A stretch of DNA of 64,000 nt from Hyphomicrobiales bacterium (lineage in GTDB: Bacteria; Pseudomonadota; Alphaproteobacteria; Rhizobiales; JACESI01), in the NCBI GenBank assembly GCA_013911885.1, contig JACESI010000002.1:186001-250000 (forward strand). The letters are read 5' to 3'. Under the pieces are notes generated by a model. The model saw only the letters and a list, made by a program, of their open reading frames with translations, searched no databases and had not been told where the DNA came from. The position numbers and the translations under genes were made by a program. Shown one piece after another: positions 46,746 through 54,526 of this stretch; positions within the stretch are counted from its first letter, which is position 1; each line of letters opens with the position of its first letter.

Positions 46746-47057
46746 TTACTGCTCCTTACGGCGTTTTTCAGCGAAAATGAGCCAGATATTGCGAAAATAG
46801 ATGAACAGACCAAGCCCCTGGCCCGCAATGAAAACCGGGTCCTGGCGGATGATCGCATAGACGAACAACAATGTGCCGCCACCGATGGAAAAAAACCAGA
46901 AGGCCACCGGCACGATGGAACGTCCCGCCCGTTCGCTTGCTATCCACTGCACCATGAATCGCATCATGAACAGGAATTGCGCGGCAAATCCAAGCATAAC
47001 CCAGACGTCGAACTGCTCGACAAACACCGCGTAAAACCAGGCTTGAATCGCTTGCAT
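46746..47057 (-). CDS. Lipid-A-disaccharide synthase N-terminal-like (LABN) domain membrane protein
   Basis: A 103-residue stand-alone LABN-domain protein with three hydrophobic segments and the family sequence FMVQWIASERAGRSIVPVAFWFFSIGGG, then YAIIRQDPVFIAGQGLGLFIYFRNI. In other bacteria these small proteins lie beside ArnC/ArnT-like sugar-transfer genes and may flip or support polyprenyl-phosphate sugars. It abuts the GT2 gene with no gap and is the last gene of the operon. Confidence 0.9.
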   Translation of the reverse strand: MQAIQAWFYAVFVEQFDVWVMLGFAAQFLFMMRFMVQWIASERAGRSIVPVAFWFFSIGGGTLLFVYAIIRQDPVFIAGQGLGLFIYFRNIWLIFAEKRRKEQ

Positions 47058-47831
47058 CTATCTCTGTTCCCGGATTTCGGCGTGTCCGACTTGAATTTCC
47101 GCGACCGCAGGGATCACGCGGCGGCGTTTGCGCAGCCACCAGACTCCGAAAAGATCGAGTACGCCGACCAGGGCACGGTCGAAAACGCCATATTTCGACT
47201 TTCCGAAGCGCCGCTGGCGATCCATAACGTCGATAAAGCGCAATTCATAGCCCTCCCGCACCACAAGAGCGGGCAGAAACCGGTGCCAATGATCGAAATA
47301 GGGCAACGCCAGCCAGACCTCACGGCGGAAAGCCTTGAGGCCATTGCCCGAATCCCGCGCCTGATCCTGAAGCATCAGGCCACGCAGCGCATTTGCCAGT
47401 CTTGATGCCTGTTTCTTGACAAAGCCATCCGTCCGCTTCAGCCGCTGGCCCGCCACCATCCCGACTTTCGGACCGCTTGCCGCGAAGATCGCGAGCATTT
47501 CGGGCAGATAGGCCGGGTTGTTCTGGCCATCGCCATCGAGCAGCGCAACGATCCGGCCACGGGAGCGCAGGAGCCCCGAGCGCAGCCCCGCGCTCTGGCC
47601 CGCGCATTTGTCATGGCGAAGCAGCCGGAGCCAGGGCCGCGTCTTTTTGAGATCGATCACCACGTCGGCGGTGTTGTCGGTTGATCCGTCGTCGACGATG
47701 ATGAGTTCGAAGGGCTGAGCGATCGCGCACGGACTGAGTGAGGCTTCGATTTCATCAATCAGGATCGTGATATTCTCCGCCTCATCCTTGCAGGGAATCA
47801 CGATGGAGAGCGCAAGTTCTTGTTCAGCCAT
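47058..47831 (-). CDS. Family 2 glycosyltransferase (polyprenyl-phosphate sugar synthase, DPM1/ArnC-like)
   Basis: GT-A fold: SIVIPCKDEAENI start, VDDGSTDNT, and VALLDGDGQNNP with the metal-binding DxD, followed by GQRLKRTDG and NGLKAFRREVWLALP. It probably charges a lipid carrier phosphate with a sugar. The start is uncertain: ATG 47831 (258 residues) overlaps the PAP2 stop by 8 bases; ATGs at 47846 and a GTG at 47867 are in frame. Order in the operon fits a donor-synthesis step for the GT39 transferase. Confidence 0.9.
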   Translation of the reverse strand: MAEQELALSIVIPCKDEAENITILIDEIEASLSPCAIAQPFELIIVDDGSTDNTADVVIDLKKTRPWLRLLRHDKCAGQSAGLRSGLLRSRGRIVALLDGDGQNNPAYLPEMLAIFAASGPKVGMVAGQRLKRTDGFVKKQASRLANALRGLMLQDQARDSGNGLKAFRREVWLALPYFDHWHRFLPALVVREGYELRFIDVMDRQRRFGKSKYGVFDRALVGVLDLFGVWWLRKRRRVIPAVAEIQVGHAEIREQR

Positions 47832-48825
47832 TGTTCGTGCCATCATTCGAGCCCGTTGTCGCACCATCGGATTGCGCGGACGCTCCGCTTGTGTTTTCAG
47901 GCTTCATAGACAGATTATCCGCCTGGGGCAAATGGCGAATGGGCTGATCCCGCAATGCGTTGACAACTGCCTTCAGGTTAGACGGCAACGCCGCCCACGC
48001 GATCTTTCTCGTCGGCGCGACGCGAAGCAAGACAGTTGGCGCCGGTCGAAAGCCGAGACCGCGACGCGCGAGAAAATGAACAACCAGAAGGCTCACCACC
48101 GCGCCAAAGGCAAACCCGGCAATTGTATCACTCAGATAATGTGCGCCGACCAGCACGCGGCTGAGCGCGACCGTCGGCCAAAGCACAAGCCATACCGCCC
48201 GCCAGCGCGGCAAGAACACGATCAGGAGCACACAGAGCGCACCCGCCGTCGTCGAATGGCCGGAGGGGAAACTTGCAAAGGAATTCGTGAAAGCGAAGGG
48301 ATCAAAAGCGAGCGGGCCAAGCTCATCGAAATGGCGTGGGCGGGCGCGGCCGATCATCCGCTTGATGATGTTTGCCGCAAGCCCGCTACCGGCAACACTG
48401 ACGAAGACAGCACCCGCTGAAAAAAGCAGAAAACGCACCTCTGCCGCGCTGCGCCGCTGCAAACGTGACCAGTCGACAAAACCAAGCACCAGCAGCACAA
48501 TGACGGCAGGGGCAATATACCATTTGGAAAGCCCGAGATCGGTGACGCGGTAAAACGCGGCAAGCGTTTCCGGGGGAAGATACCACTTCCAGTGAACCGC
48601 CACCGGATCGACCGCCAGAAAAACGGTGACGACAACCAGCAGAAACGCAGCAACACGTGCCGTCGAAAGGCCTGCATCCGCCACCGTGACCGGATGCCGG
48701 GGCGCGCGCGCCAGAAGGCCGCCAAACTTTCTCATATTGCAGCGGAAACGCGCACCATACCGGCGAAGAACCTTGAGCGCGTCGCGGAACGCGGACAGGT
48801 CAGGCGCTTGCCTGGTCGGCGTCAT
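47824..48825 (-). CDS. PAP2-family phosphatase, LpxE-like candidate
   Basis: The three PAP2 acid phosphatase motifs are clear: KRMIGRARPRHF (KxxxxxxRP), FPSGHST (PSGH), and SRVLVGAHYLSDTIAG (SRxxxxxHxxxD). Six hydrophobic segments place the active site on the periplasmic face. At 333 residues it is longer than most; a ~45-residue basic N-terminus precedes the first helix. In an operon with GT39 and GT2 proteins it may dephosphorylate lipid A or recycle a polyprenyl pyrophosphate carrier. The ATG overlaps the GT39 stop by 4 bases. Confidence 0.92.
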   Translation of the reverse strand: MTPTRQAPDLSAFRDALKVLRRYGARFRCNMRKFGGLLARAPRHPVTVADAGLSTARVAAFLLVVVTVFLAVDPVAVHWKWYLPPETLAAFYRVTDLGLSKWYIAPAVIVLLVLGFVDWSRLQRRSAAEVRFLLFSAGAVFVSVAGSGLAANIIKRMIGRARPRHFDELGPLAFDPFAFTNSFASFPSGHSTTAGALCVLLIVFLPRWRAVWLVLWPTVALSRVLVGAHYLSDTIAGFAFGAVVSLLVVHFLARRGLGFRPAPTVLLRVAPTRKIAWAALPSNLKAVVNALRDQPIRHLPQADNLSMKPENTSGASAQSDGATTGSNDGTNNG

Positions 48826-50507
48826 GATCCTGCCTCGCGGACCGCATAAAGCCCGATTGTCACCTTCTTGCCGCCGTTCAGCGTCATTCCGTTGAGGGTT
48901 TCAAGAGGCAAGAGGTCGATCTTCGCGCCCTGAAGTCGCTCTTTCAGAAGCGGTGCGGCGGGATCGCTCAGGAAAATCAGACGGCATGGCGCTTCGGAAA
49001 GCTTCGCCGCGGCGCTATCAGGGGTTTCAAAACGAAGATCGAGCGGACCGAGAAAAGCAAGGCTCGGCTCGGTATAGCCAAGCGATATCACCGACGGTGC
49101 GGGGCAGCCGTTGACAGGCGGATGCTTCTCCAGCATCGCGACAAGCCCGTTGCTGACCCACAAGGAGCGCAGTGCCGGAAACGCAAACTGATACGTTGCG
49201 AGATAAATCAGCCCGGCCGAAAGGGCCATCAGCATAACGGCCCTGCCCGGCTCCCTTGTACCCGCGACAAAACCGCGCCAGGCGAAATATCCCGCCGCTA
49301 CCGCGCCGATTGCCGAAACGAGCACAAACGGCGCAAAGCTGCCTTCAAGATAAATAAGGCCGGACAAGGCCACGGTGCCGAGAAGCCCAGGCAAGACGAA
49401 AAGAAGGCTCAAAACGATCTTCTGCCACAGGTGCCTGACCGTCCAGACATTCTGGAATGCAAAACCGACCCCGAGCGCCAGCGCCGGATAAAGCGGCAAG
49501 ACATAATGCGGCAGCTTTGTCGGCGTCAACTCGAATATCAGCCACGACGGCACCGCCCAGACAAGAGCAAAAAGCACAGGCCGCGCATTCCAGTTGCGCA
49601 GGATGAATGGCACCGCCGCGATGAAGAACACCGATGCCGGCCAGAAGGTCAGCGTCATCAGGGCGGCATAAATCCCCGGCGGCCCGCCATGGGATTCCTT
49701 CACCGCCACCACCTTGCCAAGAAAATCACGCAGCCCCGCCTCCGCAAAGAATGCGCCGTCGCTCCTGAACCCAATCGCAATGAACCAGGGCAGCGTCACC
49801 ACAAGCAGGATGAGAACGCCGCTCAGCGGCTTCAATTGCCTGATGAGAGCGAACGAGCGATCAACAATAAGAAGGAGAGCAAGCGTCAACCCGGTGACCA
49901 GAAGCACAATCGGCCCCTTGATCAACACTCCGGCCGCGAGCGCAAGCCAGAACACCAGCCGCATGCCGCGCGATAAGGGCGCATCGCCTCCCATCCACCC
50001 ACGGGCGAGAACCGCCTGCGCGAGAAGCACCACGAAGAGAAGAAATGCATCCGTCTTTGCGATGCGGGCTTCGTAACCGGGAAGAACCGATACTGCGAGC
50101 ATCAGACCCGCAATCCCCGCCCCATATGGGGTGAGAAAGGCGCGTGCGAGCCAGAATGTGGCGAGAACTGACGCGACAATACCGAAAAGCGATGGCAACC
50201 GATAGACCCAGATCGGCGCGTTTTCCGTCGCACCGGTCAAAACGCCCACCGCCTTCACGCTTGCCGCCTGAAGCCAATAGATGCCGATCGGCTTCTTGTA
50301 GCGCTTGCCGTCCTGAAACGGGATGTCGATATACTCATTGCTCGCCACCATCTGGCGCGTGGATTGGGCAAAACGCGTCTCGTCGCGATCGACCGGCGGC
50401 AGTGCAAAAAATCCCGGCAGGATCATGATGAGCGTGATGAGGACAAGGGTCGCAACCCATCGGATGTCCGACCATTTCTGCATCTGGAAAAAGGAGAAAA
50501 CCGTCAC
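48822..50507 (-). CDS. GT39-family (ArnT-like) membrane glycosyltransferase
   Basis: A 561-residue protein with about a dozen hydrophobic helices. The ArnT/PMT signature with acidic residues after the first helix is present: LPPVDRDETRFAQSTRQM, followed by IPFQDGKRYKKPIGIYWLQA. The C-terminal ~100 residues form a periplasmic domain. Such enzymes move a sugar from polyprenyl phosphate to lipid A or core. With PAP2, GT2 and LABN genes downstream it forms a likely lipid-A/LPS sugar-modification operon; the sugar (such as galacturonate in rhizobia) is not readable. The ATG at 50483 is an alternative start. Confidence 0.9.
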   Translation of the reverse strand: MTVFSFFQMQKWSDIRWVATLVLITLIMILPGFFALPPVDRDETRFAQSTRQMVASNEYIDIPFQDGKRYKKPIGIYWLQAASVKAVGVLTGATENAPIWVYRLPSLFGIVASVLATFWLARAFLTPYGAGIAGLMLAVSVLPGYEARIAKTDAFLLFVVLLAQAVLARGWMGGDAPLSRGMRLVFWLALAAGVLIKGPIVLLVTGLTLALLLIVDRSFALIRQLKPLSGVLILLVVTLPWFIAIGFRSDGAFFAEAGLRDFLGKVVAVKESHGGPPGIYAALMTLTFWPASVFFIAAVPFILRNWNARPVLFALVWAVPSWLIFELTPTKLPHYVLPLYPALALGVGFAFQNVWTVRHLWQKIVLSLLFVLPGLLGTVALSGLIYLEGSFAPFVLVSAIGAVAAGYFAWRGFVAGTREPGRAVMLMALSAGLIYLATYQFAFPALRSLWVSNGLVAMLEKHPPVNGCPAPSVISLGYTEPSLAFLGPLDLRFETPDSAAAKLSEAPCRLIFLSDPAAPLLKERLQGAKIDLLPLETLNGMTLNGGKKVTIGLYAVREAGS

Positions 50508-50683
50508 CGCACCGTCCGCATTGAAAAAGCGCCGCCGTGGCCTTGTCGATCAGCGGCTCGTGTGATTCTCGCTTTGAACCGGCACGGAAAAAAGTGCGTC
50601 CTTCTCTGAACCGCTCACAACCCTCATGAACAACCTTCATGAGTAACGGCCCAAAGGACCACAAGCCGGATGAACCGGATAAC

Positions 50684-50759
50684 TGGCAGGGGCAGCAGGA
50701 TTTGAACCCGCGACCTACGGTTTTGGAGACCGTCGCTCTACCAACTGAGCTATACCCCT
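50684..50759 (-). tRNA. tRNA-Trp (CCA)
   Basis: Reads as AGGGGTA acceptor, D-arm with AGCTCAGTTGGTAGAGC, anticodon stem ACGGT/ACCGT with loop CTCCAAA (anticodon CCA), T-arm with GGTTCAAATCC, and 3' TGCCCCT-G-CCA, so the CCA end is encoded. The acceptor stem has one G-U pair. The 76 bases fold normally. No secE/nusG follows here. Confidence 0.97.
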
Positions 50760-50867
50760 TTGCGCCGCCGTGAGATACACGAGGCGTGGCTAAATTTCCA
50801 GAGTTTTATCAATGCGCGCCCTGAGAATTTGAGAAAAGCCGCCACCCGCGTGCAGAACACCTGTCCC

Positions 50868-51629
50868 TCAGACCTCCTTTGTCGAGTGAAACCCCTCACT
50901 TGGCACGACCGGCAAGACATCAAGGCCGGCATTGGCGGGTCCGGGCACATCGAGCGGCCAGTGATAGGAAAGCACCCGCGCTGTACTGAACGGGCGGATA
51001 CTGACCCGGTCGCCCTGATTGCCGCCGAGAACCATGAGCTGGCCCTCATGATCGCGCCCGATGACAAAGCCGACATGGCCAGAACCGCCCTTTGGCGCAC
51101 CGCGCCAGAAGCAGACGACCGCTCCCACAGCCGGTCCCGAAAGGACATTTCCCCAGCGGGTCCAGTGAAACGACCGGGCAGCGGCCGAACGCGGTGAGCG
51201 AATGCCGCATTCTTCAAGAACCCCGCAGACAAAGCCCGCGCACCAGGGCGTTTCGTCGTTGCGAAACGGCAATCCGAGGCGGATCCACCAGCCGATGATT
51301 TTCGGATTGTGCCGCGCACCCTGATATTCCTCAAGGCCAAGATAAGTCCGCGCACGGGCAAGCCATGCGGGCGCGGCATCGAGCGACGTGACAGCGCTGT
51401 CCGCGCCGACCGGCCGAGACCCGGCACCGAATAGCGCTGCCCGTGTCAGCGGCCCGATCCTGTCGCGCGCCATGAGCCCGATACTGACCTTGAAAGCAAT
51501 CAGCGCCTTCGATGTCGCGGACCCGAAAATGCCATCCAGCCTGCCCGGATCAAAGCCTTTGCGAGCAAGCGCCCGCTGAATTTGCAAAATCTCCTCCCGC
51601 CCCACTGGCCCTTCTGTCATCTGTGTCAT
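50868..51629 (-). CDS. Peptidoglycan-binding protein with CHAP-like (TIGR02594) peptidase domain
   Basis: Start at ATG 51629 (253 residues), where GGGTAAG serves as the ribosome-binding site; the in-frame start at 51713 would include the palindrome. The first ~70 residues form a peptidoglycan-binding helical domain (IQRALARKGFDPGRLDGIFGSATSKALIAFK). The second domain has NPKIIGWWIRLG, ETPWCAGFVCGVLE (putative nucleophile Cys), GAVVCFWRG and SGHVGFVIGRDHEG (His), as in TIGR02594 cell-wall hydrolases of phages and rhizobia. No signal peptide is present. It may be of prophage or endolysin origin, but no phage genes surround it. Confidence 0.86.
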   Translation of the reverse strand: MTQMTEGPVGREEILQIQRALARKGFDPGRLDGIFGSATSKALIAFKVSIGLMARDRIGPLTRAALFGAGSRPVGADSAVTSLDAAPAWLARARTYLGLEEYQGARHNPKIIGWWIRLGLPFRNDETPWCAGFVCGVLEECGIRSPRSAAARSFHWTRWGNVLSGPAVGAVVCFWRGAPKGGSGHVGFVIGRDHEGQLMVLGGNQGDRVSIRPFSTARVLSYHWPLDVPGPANAGLDVLPVVPSEGFHSTKEV

Positions 51630-51633
51630 GGTT

Positions 51634-51663
51634 CTTACCCTCTTTTGATCAAAAGAGGGTAAG
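51634..51663. promoter_or_regulatory. 30-bp perfect palindrome covering the ribosome-binding site
   Basis: CTTACCCTCTTTTGA followed by its exact reverse complement, centred at 51648/51649, just 4 bases upstream of the ATG at 51629. The GGGTAAG Shine-Dalgarno is in the 3' arm, so an mRNA hairpin would hide it; equally it may bind a dimeric repressor. Confidence 0.9.
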
Positions 51664-51814
51664 ACAACGGGCAAAGGCGGGGATAAGAGCGGGGGTTGCC
51701 CGCTACCGATCATTCAACAGGCACGCCGCAGCGGAAAGCGGTGAGCGCTCATATGAGCGATGTCAGCCGATGGCTTGCTGATTTGTGGCCTGCAAAATTT
51801 GCTTGACAGCATCG

Positions 51815-51834
51815 AGCCGGCGAAGGCCCCGGCT
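51815..51834. terminator. Small hairpin after ugd
   Basis: AGCCGG (51815-51820) and CCGGCT (51829-51834) pair over an 8-base loop just beyond the ugd stop at 51836. No T-run follows on the minus strand, so this is a weak call. Confidence 0.3.
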
Positions 51835-51835
51835 G

Positions 51836-53140
51836 CTAATTGCGCCCGATGCTGGAATAGCTGAAACCGGCTTTACGCATCGCGTCTGGATTGTAGATAT
51901 TGCGCAAGTCGATCACCGTCGGGGTTGCAAGGAGTTGTTTCATCCGCCGCAGATCGAGCGCACGGAACTGGTCCCATTCGGTCAGAATGGCGACCGCATC
52001 GGCGTTTTCAATCGCGTGGTAAGGACCATCACAGAAAAACGCGCCTTCAAGGAGAGGTTTTGCCTCTTCCATGCTTTCCGGATCGAACACCCGGACCTTG
52101 GCGCCGGCGGCGAGAAGATCCGGCACGATATCAAGAGATGGCGCGTCGCGCATATCGTCGGTGTTCGGCTTGAAGGCAAGGCCGAGGATCGCCACCGTCT
52201 TGCCCTTTGCTGAACCGCCCATTGCCGCGATGATCCTTTTTGCCATCGCCTTCTTGCGCGCCGCATTCACAGCAACCACGGTTTCCACAATCCGGATCGG
52301 GGTGTCGTTGTCCGTGGCTGTCTTGGTCAGCGCCAGCGTATCTTTCGGAAAGCACGAACCGCCATAGCCCGGCCCGGCATGAAGGAATTTCGACCCGATG
52401 CGCTTGTCGAGCCCGATGCCTTTTGCAACCTGCTGCACATCCGCGCCAACCTTTTCGCAGAGATCAGCCATTTCGTTGATGAACGTGATCTTCACGGCGA
52501 GAAACGCGTTGGCGGCATATTTGATGAGTTCGGAGGTGCGCCGACCGGTGAAAAGCATCGGTGTCTCATTGATGAAGAGCGGACGGTAGAGCTCGCGCAT
52601 GATGGCTTGCGCCTGCGCATCTTCGGTGCCGACCACAACGCGGTCGGGCCGCTTGAAATCATCGATCGCAGCGCCTTCACGCAGGAATTCGGGGTTCGAA
52701 ACCACCGCGAATTCGGCATCGGGACGGCGCTCACGGATGATCCGCTCGACTTCGTCGCCGGTGCCGACAGGCACGGTCGATTTCGTGACAATGACGGTGA
52801 AGCCTTCGATCAGATCGGCAATCTCGGCAGCGGCAGCATAAACATAGGAAAGATCGGCATGACCGTCGCCGCGACGCGAGGGTGTGCCGACCGCGATGAA
52901 CACAGCGTCGGCTTCCCGCACAGAAGAGGCCGCGTCGGTCGAGAAGAACAGCCGCTGACCCCGCACGTTTTTGGTAACCAGAACATCAAGCCCCGGCTCG
53001 AAAATCGGCATACTGCCAGCCTGCAGCTTCTCGATTTTTCGCGCGTCCTTGTCGACGCAGGTCACCGTGTGGCCAAAATCCGCAAAACAGGCGCCCGAAA
53101 CCAACCCCACATAGCCGGTACCGATCATCGTCACGCGCAT
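51836..53140 (-). CDS. ugd: UDP-glucose 6-dehydrogenase
   Basis: The enzyme oxidises UDP-glucose to UDP-glucuronate for surface polysaccharides. The N-terminal Rossmann motif is MIGTGYVGLVSGACFA, followed by VFIAVGTPS, VTKSTVPVGT and NPEFLREG. The centre has EMADLCEKVGAD and the catalytic Cys in GPGYGGSCFPKDTLAL; the C-terminal domain has LGLAFKPNTDDMRDAPS. At 434 residues the length is normal. UDP-glucuronate can be epimerised to UDP-galacturonate, which would suit the nearby GT39 lipid-A-type operon, but no epimerase gene is in the window. Confidence 0.96.
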   Translation of the reverse strand: MRVTMIGTGYVGLVSGACFADFGHTVTCVDKDARKIEKLQAGSMPIFEPGLDVLVTKNVRGQRLFFSTDAASSVREADAVFIAVGTPSRRGDGHADLSYVYAAAAEIADLIEGFTVIVTKSTVPVGTGDEVERIIRERRPDAEFAVVSNPEFLREGAAIDDFKRPDRVVVGTEDAQAQAIMRELYRPLFINETPMLFTGRRTSELIKYAANAFLAVKITFINEMADLCEKVGADVQQVAKGIGLDKRIGSKFLHAGPGYGGSCFPKDTLALTKTATDNDTPIRIVETVVAVNAARKKAMAKRIIAAMGGSAKGKTVAILGLAFKPNTDDMRDAPSLDIVPDLLAAGAKVRVFDPESMEEAKPLLEGAFFCDGPYHAIENADAVAILTEWDQFRALDLRRMKQLLATPTVIDLRNIYNPDAMRKAGFSYSSIGRN

Positions 53141-53265
53141 GATGTTTTCTCTCGAAGTTCTGATGGTCTTCGAAAGCCGGATACCTTATTGCGCGCAGAA
53201 TGCCAATGCTTGGCGTTTGGTAATTCTGGTTTTACAGAACATGCGCGCGACATATTCCGAATTGC

Positions 53266-53535
53266 CTAATGCAGGGATACCCATTGACGCGCGGCGCGAA
53301 GCGCTTCCGCCTTCTCAGCGGCACTCATTTCGGCTGCGATTTCGGCGCGATATTGCTTAGCCGCCTCGTTGCCGCCCATCGCCGCAAGATTAAACCACTT
53401 GTGCGCCCGCACAAGATCAACAGCGCCATCCCGACCCGATGAATACATCATGCCAAGTTCAAAGAATACATCCGTCGACATTGGACGGCCACCAATTGTA
53501 GCAAGTTCAATGCTTTCCATTTCAAATCGAGCCAT
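53266..53535 (-). CDS. Small SEL1-like repeat protein
   Basis: Start at ATG 53535 (89 residues) with GGGGA six bases upstream; the ATG at 53541 is too close to it. One SEL1 repeat is visible, FELGMMYSSGRDGAVDLVRAHKWFNLAAMGG, followed by a helix of charged residues ending at KAEALRAARQWV. SEL1 proteins are helical scaffolds for protein contacts. No signal peptide, so presumably cytosolic. It ends 126 bases before the ugd start on the same strand. Confidence 0.83.
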   Translation of the reverse strand: MARFEMESIELATIGGRPMSTDVFFELGMMYSSGRDGAVDLVRAHKWFNLAAMGGNEAAKQYRAEIAAEMSAAEKAEALRAARQWVSLH

Positions 53536-53931
53536 CTTCATTCCCCAGTTTAGACTAATTTGTTCCAGCGTTTATTTTGCTGATGGTTCGATTTTTATGT
53601 ATTTCGTTAAAAGTGACGTTAAGGGGCAGACTGAATCAAACCTAAAGATCATCAAAACCAATTATTCAGATTTGGCTTTTGTTAGGGAATCGACCGCCGA
53701 TTCGCTCAGGTTTCAACGCCGTTTTAATCAAGTGTTCAGTCTTTCGGATAGTGTTCCTTAAGGATGATTCCGGAAACCGTCGGCTTCTGGGTAAATCCAG
53801 CGACAAAATAATCTGGTTTTCTGCCGTTACGGCACGTTTTCAAACCCTTGAAAATATCTTACGTTCCGGTCATGTCTGTCGCGCTTGCAGCTTCTTGCAA
53901 CCAGAACAGCAATCACTCAGGGAGGAGTGAC
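53536..53931. other. AT-rich intergenic region before the DUF2147 gene
   Basis: Almost 400 bases without a supported gene. Frames in this stretch have no family-like sequence and odd composition. It holds the promoter for the divergent SEL1 gene and the one for the DUF2147 gene; no clear boxes, RNA gene or repeat seen. Confidence 0.5.
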
Positions 53932-54345
53932 ATGAAAAAGACACTGATGACACTTGCAGCACTTGCGATCCTGCTTCCGGCAGGGGCTGCGTCTGCCAAT
54001 GACGCGATTGTGGGCACATGGGCCTCAACCGACGGCGAATCGAAAATCGAGATCGCGCCGTGCGGTGATAAATTCTGCAACACGATCATATGGCTGAAAG
54101 AGCCCCGCAAGGACAGCCTGAATGAAGACAAATCCCTGCGCGAGCGCGATCTTGTCGGCCTCAGAATTTCGGACAATCTGAAGCACGCTGGCGCAAACAA
54201 ATGGTCAGGCGACGTCTATGCACCGAAAAAGGGCAAGACCTATAGCGGCTTTGCAACGCTTGCCGGCGAAAAACTGACCATGAAAGGCTGCCTGACAAGC
54301 GCTGGTATTCTTTGCCAGACCCGGACCTTCACGCGGGCCAACTGA
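53932..54345 (+). CDS. DUF2147-family secreted protein
   Basis: Start at ATG 53932 with a strong GGAGGAG upstream (137 residues); the longer frame from 53848 is excluded because it would place the signal peptide internally. A signal peptide ends near residue 22 (ASA). The mature part has the DUF2147 pattern: IVGTWASTDGESKIEIAPCGDKFCNTIIWL, GLRISDNLKHAGANKWSGDVYAPKKGKTYSGFATL and LTMKGCL. Four Cys may form disulfides. The fold is probably a small periplasmic beta-barrel; function unknown. Confidence 0.9.
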   Translation: MKKTLMTLAALAILLPAGAASANDAIVGTWASTDGESKIEIAPCGDKFCNTIIWLKEPRKDSLNEDKSLRERDLVGLRISDNLKHAGANKWSGDVYAPKKGKTYSGFATLAGEKLTMKGCLTSAGILCQTRTFTRAN

Positions 54346-54365
54346 TCCCGCGCGAAGCTCTCCAC

Positions 54366-54426
54366 CAAGAGATCTGGGGCAAGAGATCTGGGGCAAGAGA
54401 TCTGGGGCAAGAGATTTGGGGCAAGA
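54366..54426. repeat. 14-bp tandem repeat after the DUF2147 gene
   Basis: Four copies of CAAGAGATCTGGGG (the fourth with one C-to-T change) and a partial fifth, between the DUF2147 stop and its terminator. Each intact unit contains an AGATCT hexamer palindrome. Confidence 0.95.
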
Positions 54427-54428
54427 AT

Positions 54429-54465
54429 AAAGGCCGCCTTGCAAAAACAGGGCGGCCTTTTTCAC
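54429..54465 (+). terminator. Rho-independent terminator of the DUF2147 gene
   Basis: AAAGGCCGCC (54429-54438) pairs with GGCGGCCTTT (54451-54460) over a 12-base loop, followed by TTT. The A-rich 5' side means it could also serve the minus-strand GT39 gene that ends at 54512. Confidence 0.9.
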
Positions 54466-54472
54466 GTCACGC

Positions 54473-54526
54473 GTTCTCGGCTCAATCGTTCTCGGCTCAA
54501 TTGTTCTCGGCTCAATCGTTCTCGGC
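54473..54526. repeat. 15-bp tandem repeat across the stop codon of the GT39-like gene
   Basis: Three full and one partial copies of GTTCTCGGCTCAATC (middle copy ends T). On the minus strand each unit is five codons, GAT/AAT-TGA-GCC-GAG-AAC, so the unit duplicates the last codons and the stop in frame. Confidence 0.93.

Noticed and set aside
50335..50664. 109-codon minus-strand frame next to tRNA-Trp, considered as secE
   Set aside because: It has no SecE-like helix and mostly lies over the GT39 gene in another frame.
51634..51663. Rho-independent terminator interpretation of the 30-bp palindrome
   Set aside because: No gene on either strand ends directly before it, and the T-run is inside the stem rather than after it.
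53369..53761. 130-codon plus frame over the SEL1 gene and following gap
   Set aside because: Antisense to SEL1 in its first half and no family-like sequence in the rest.
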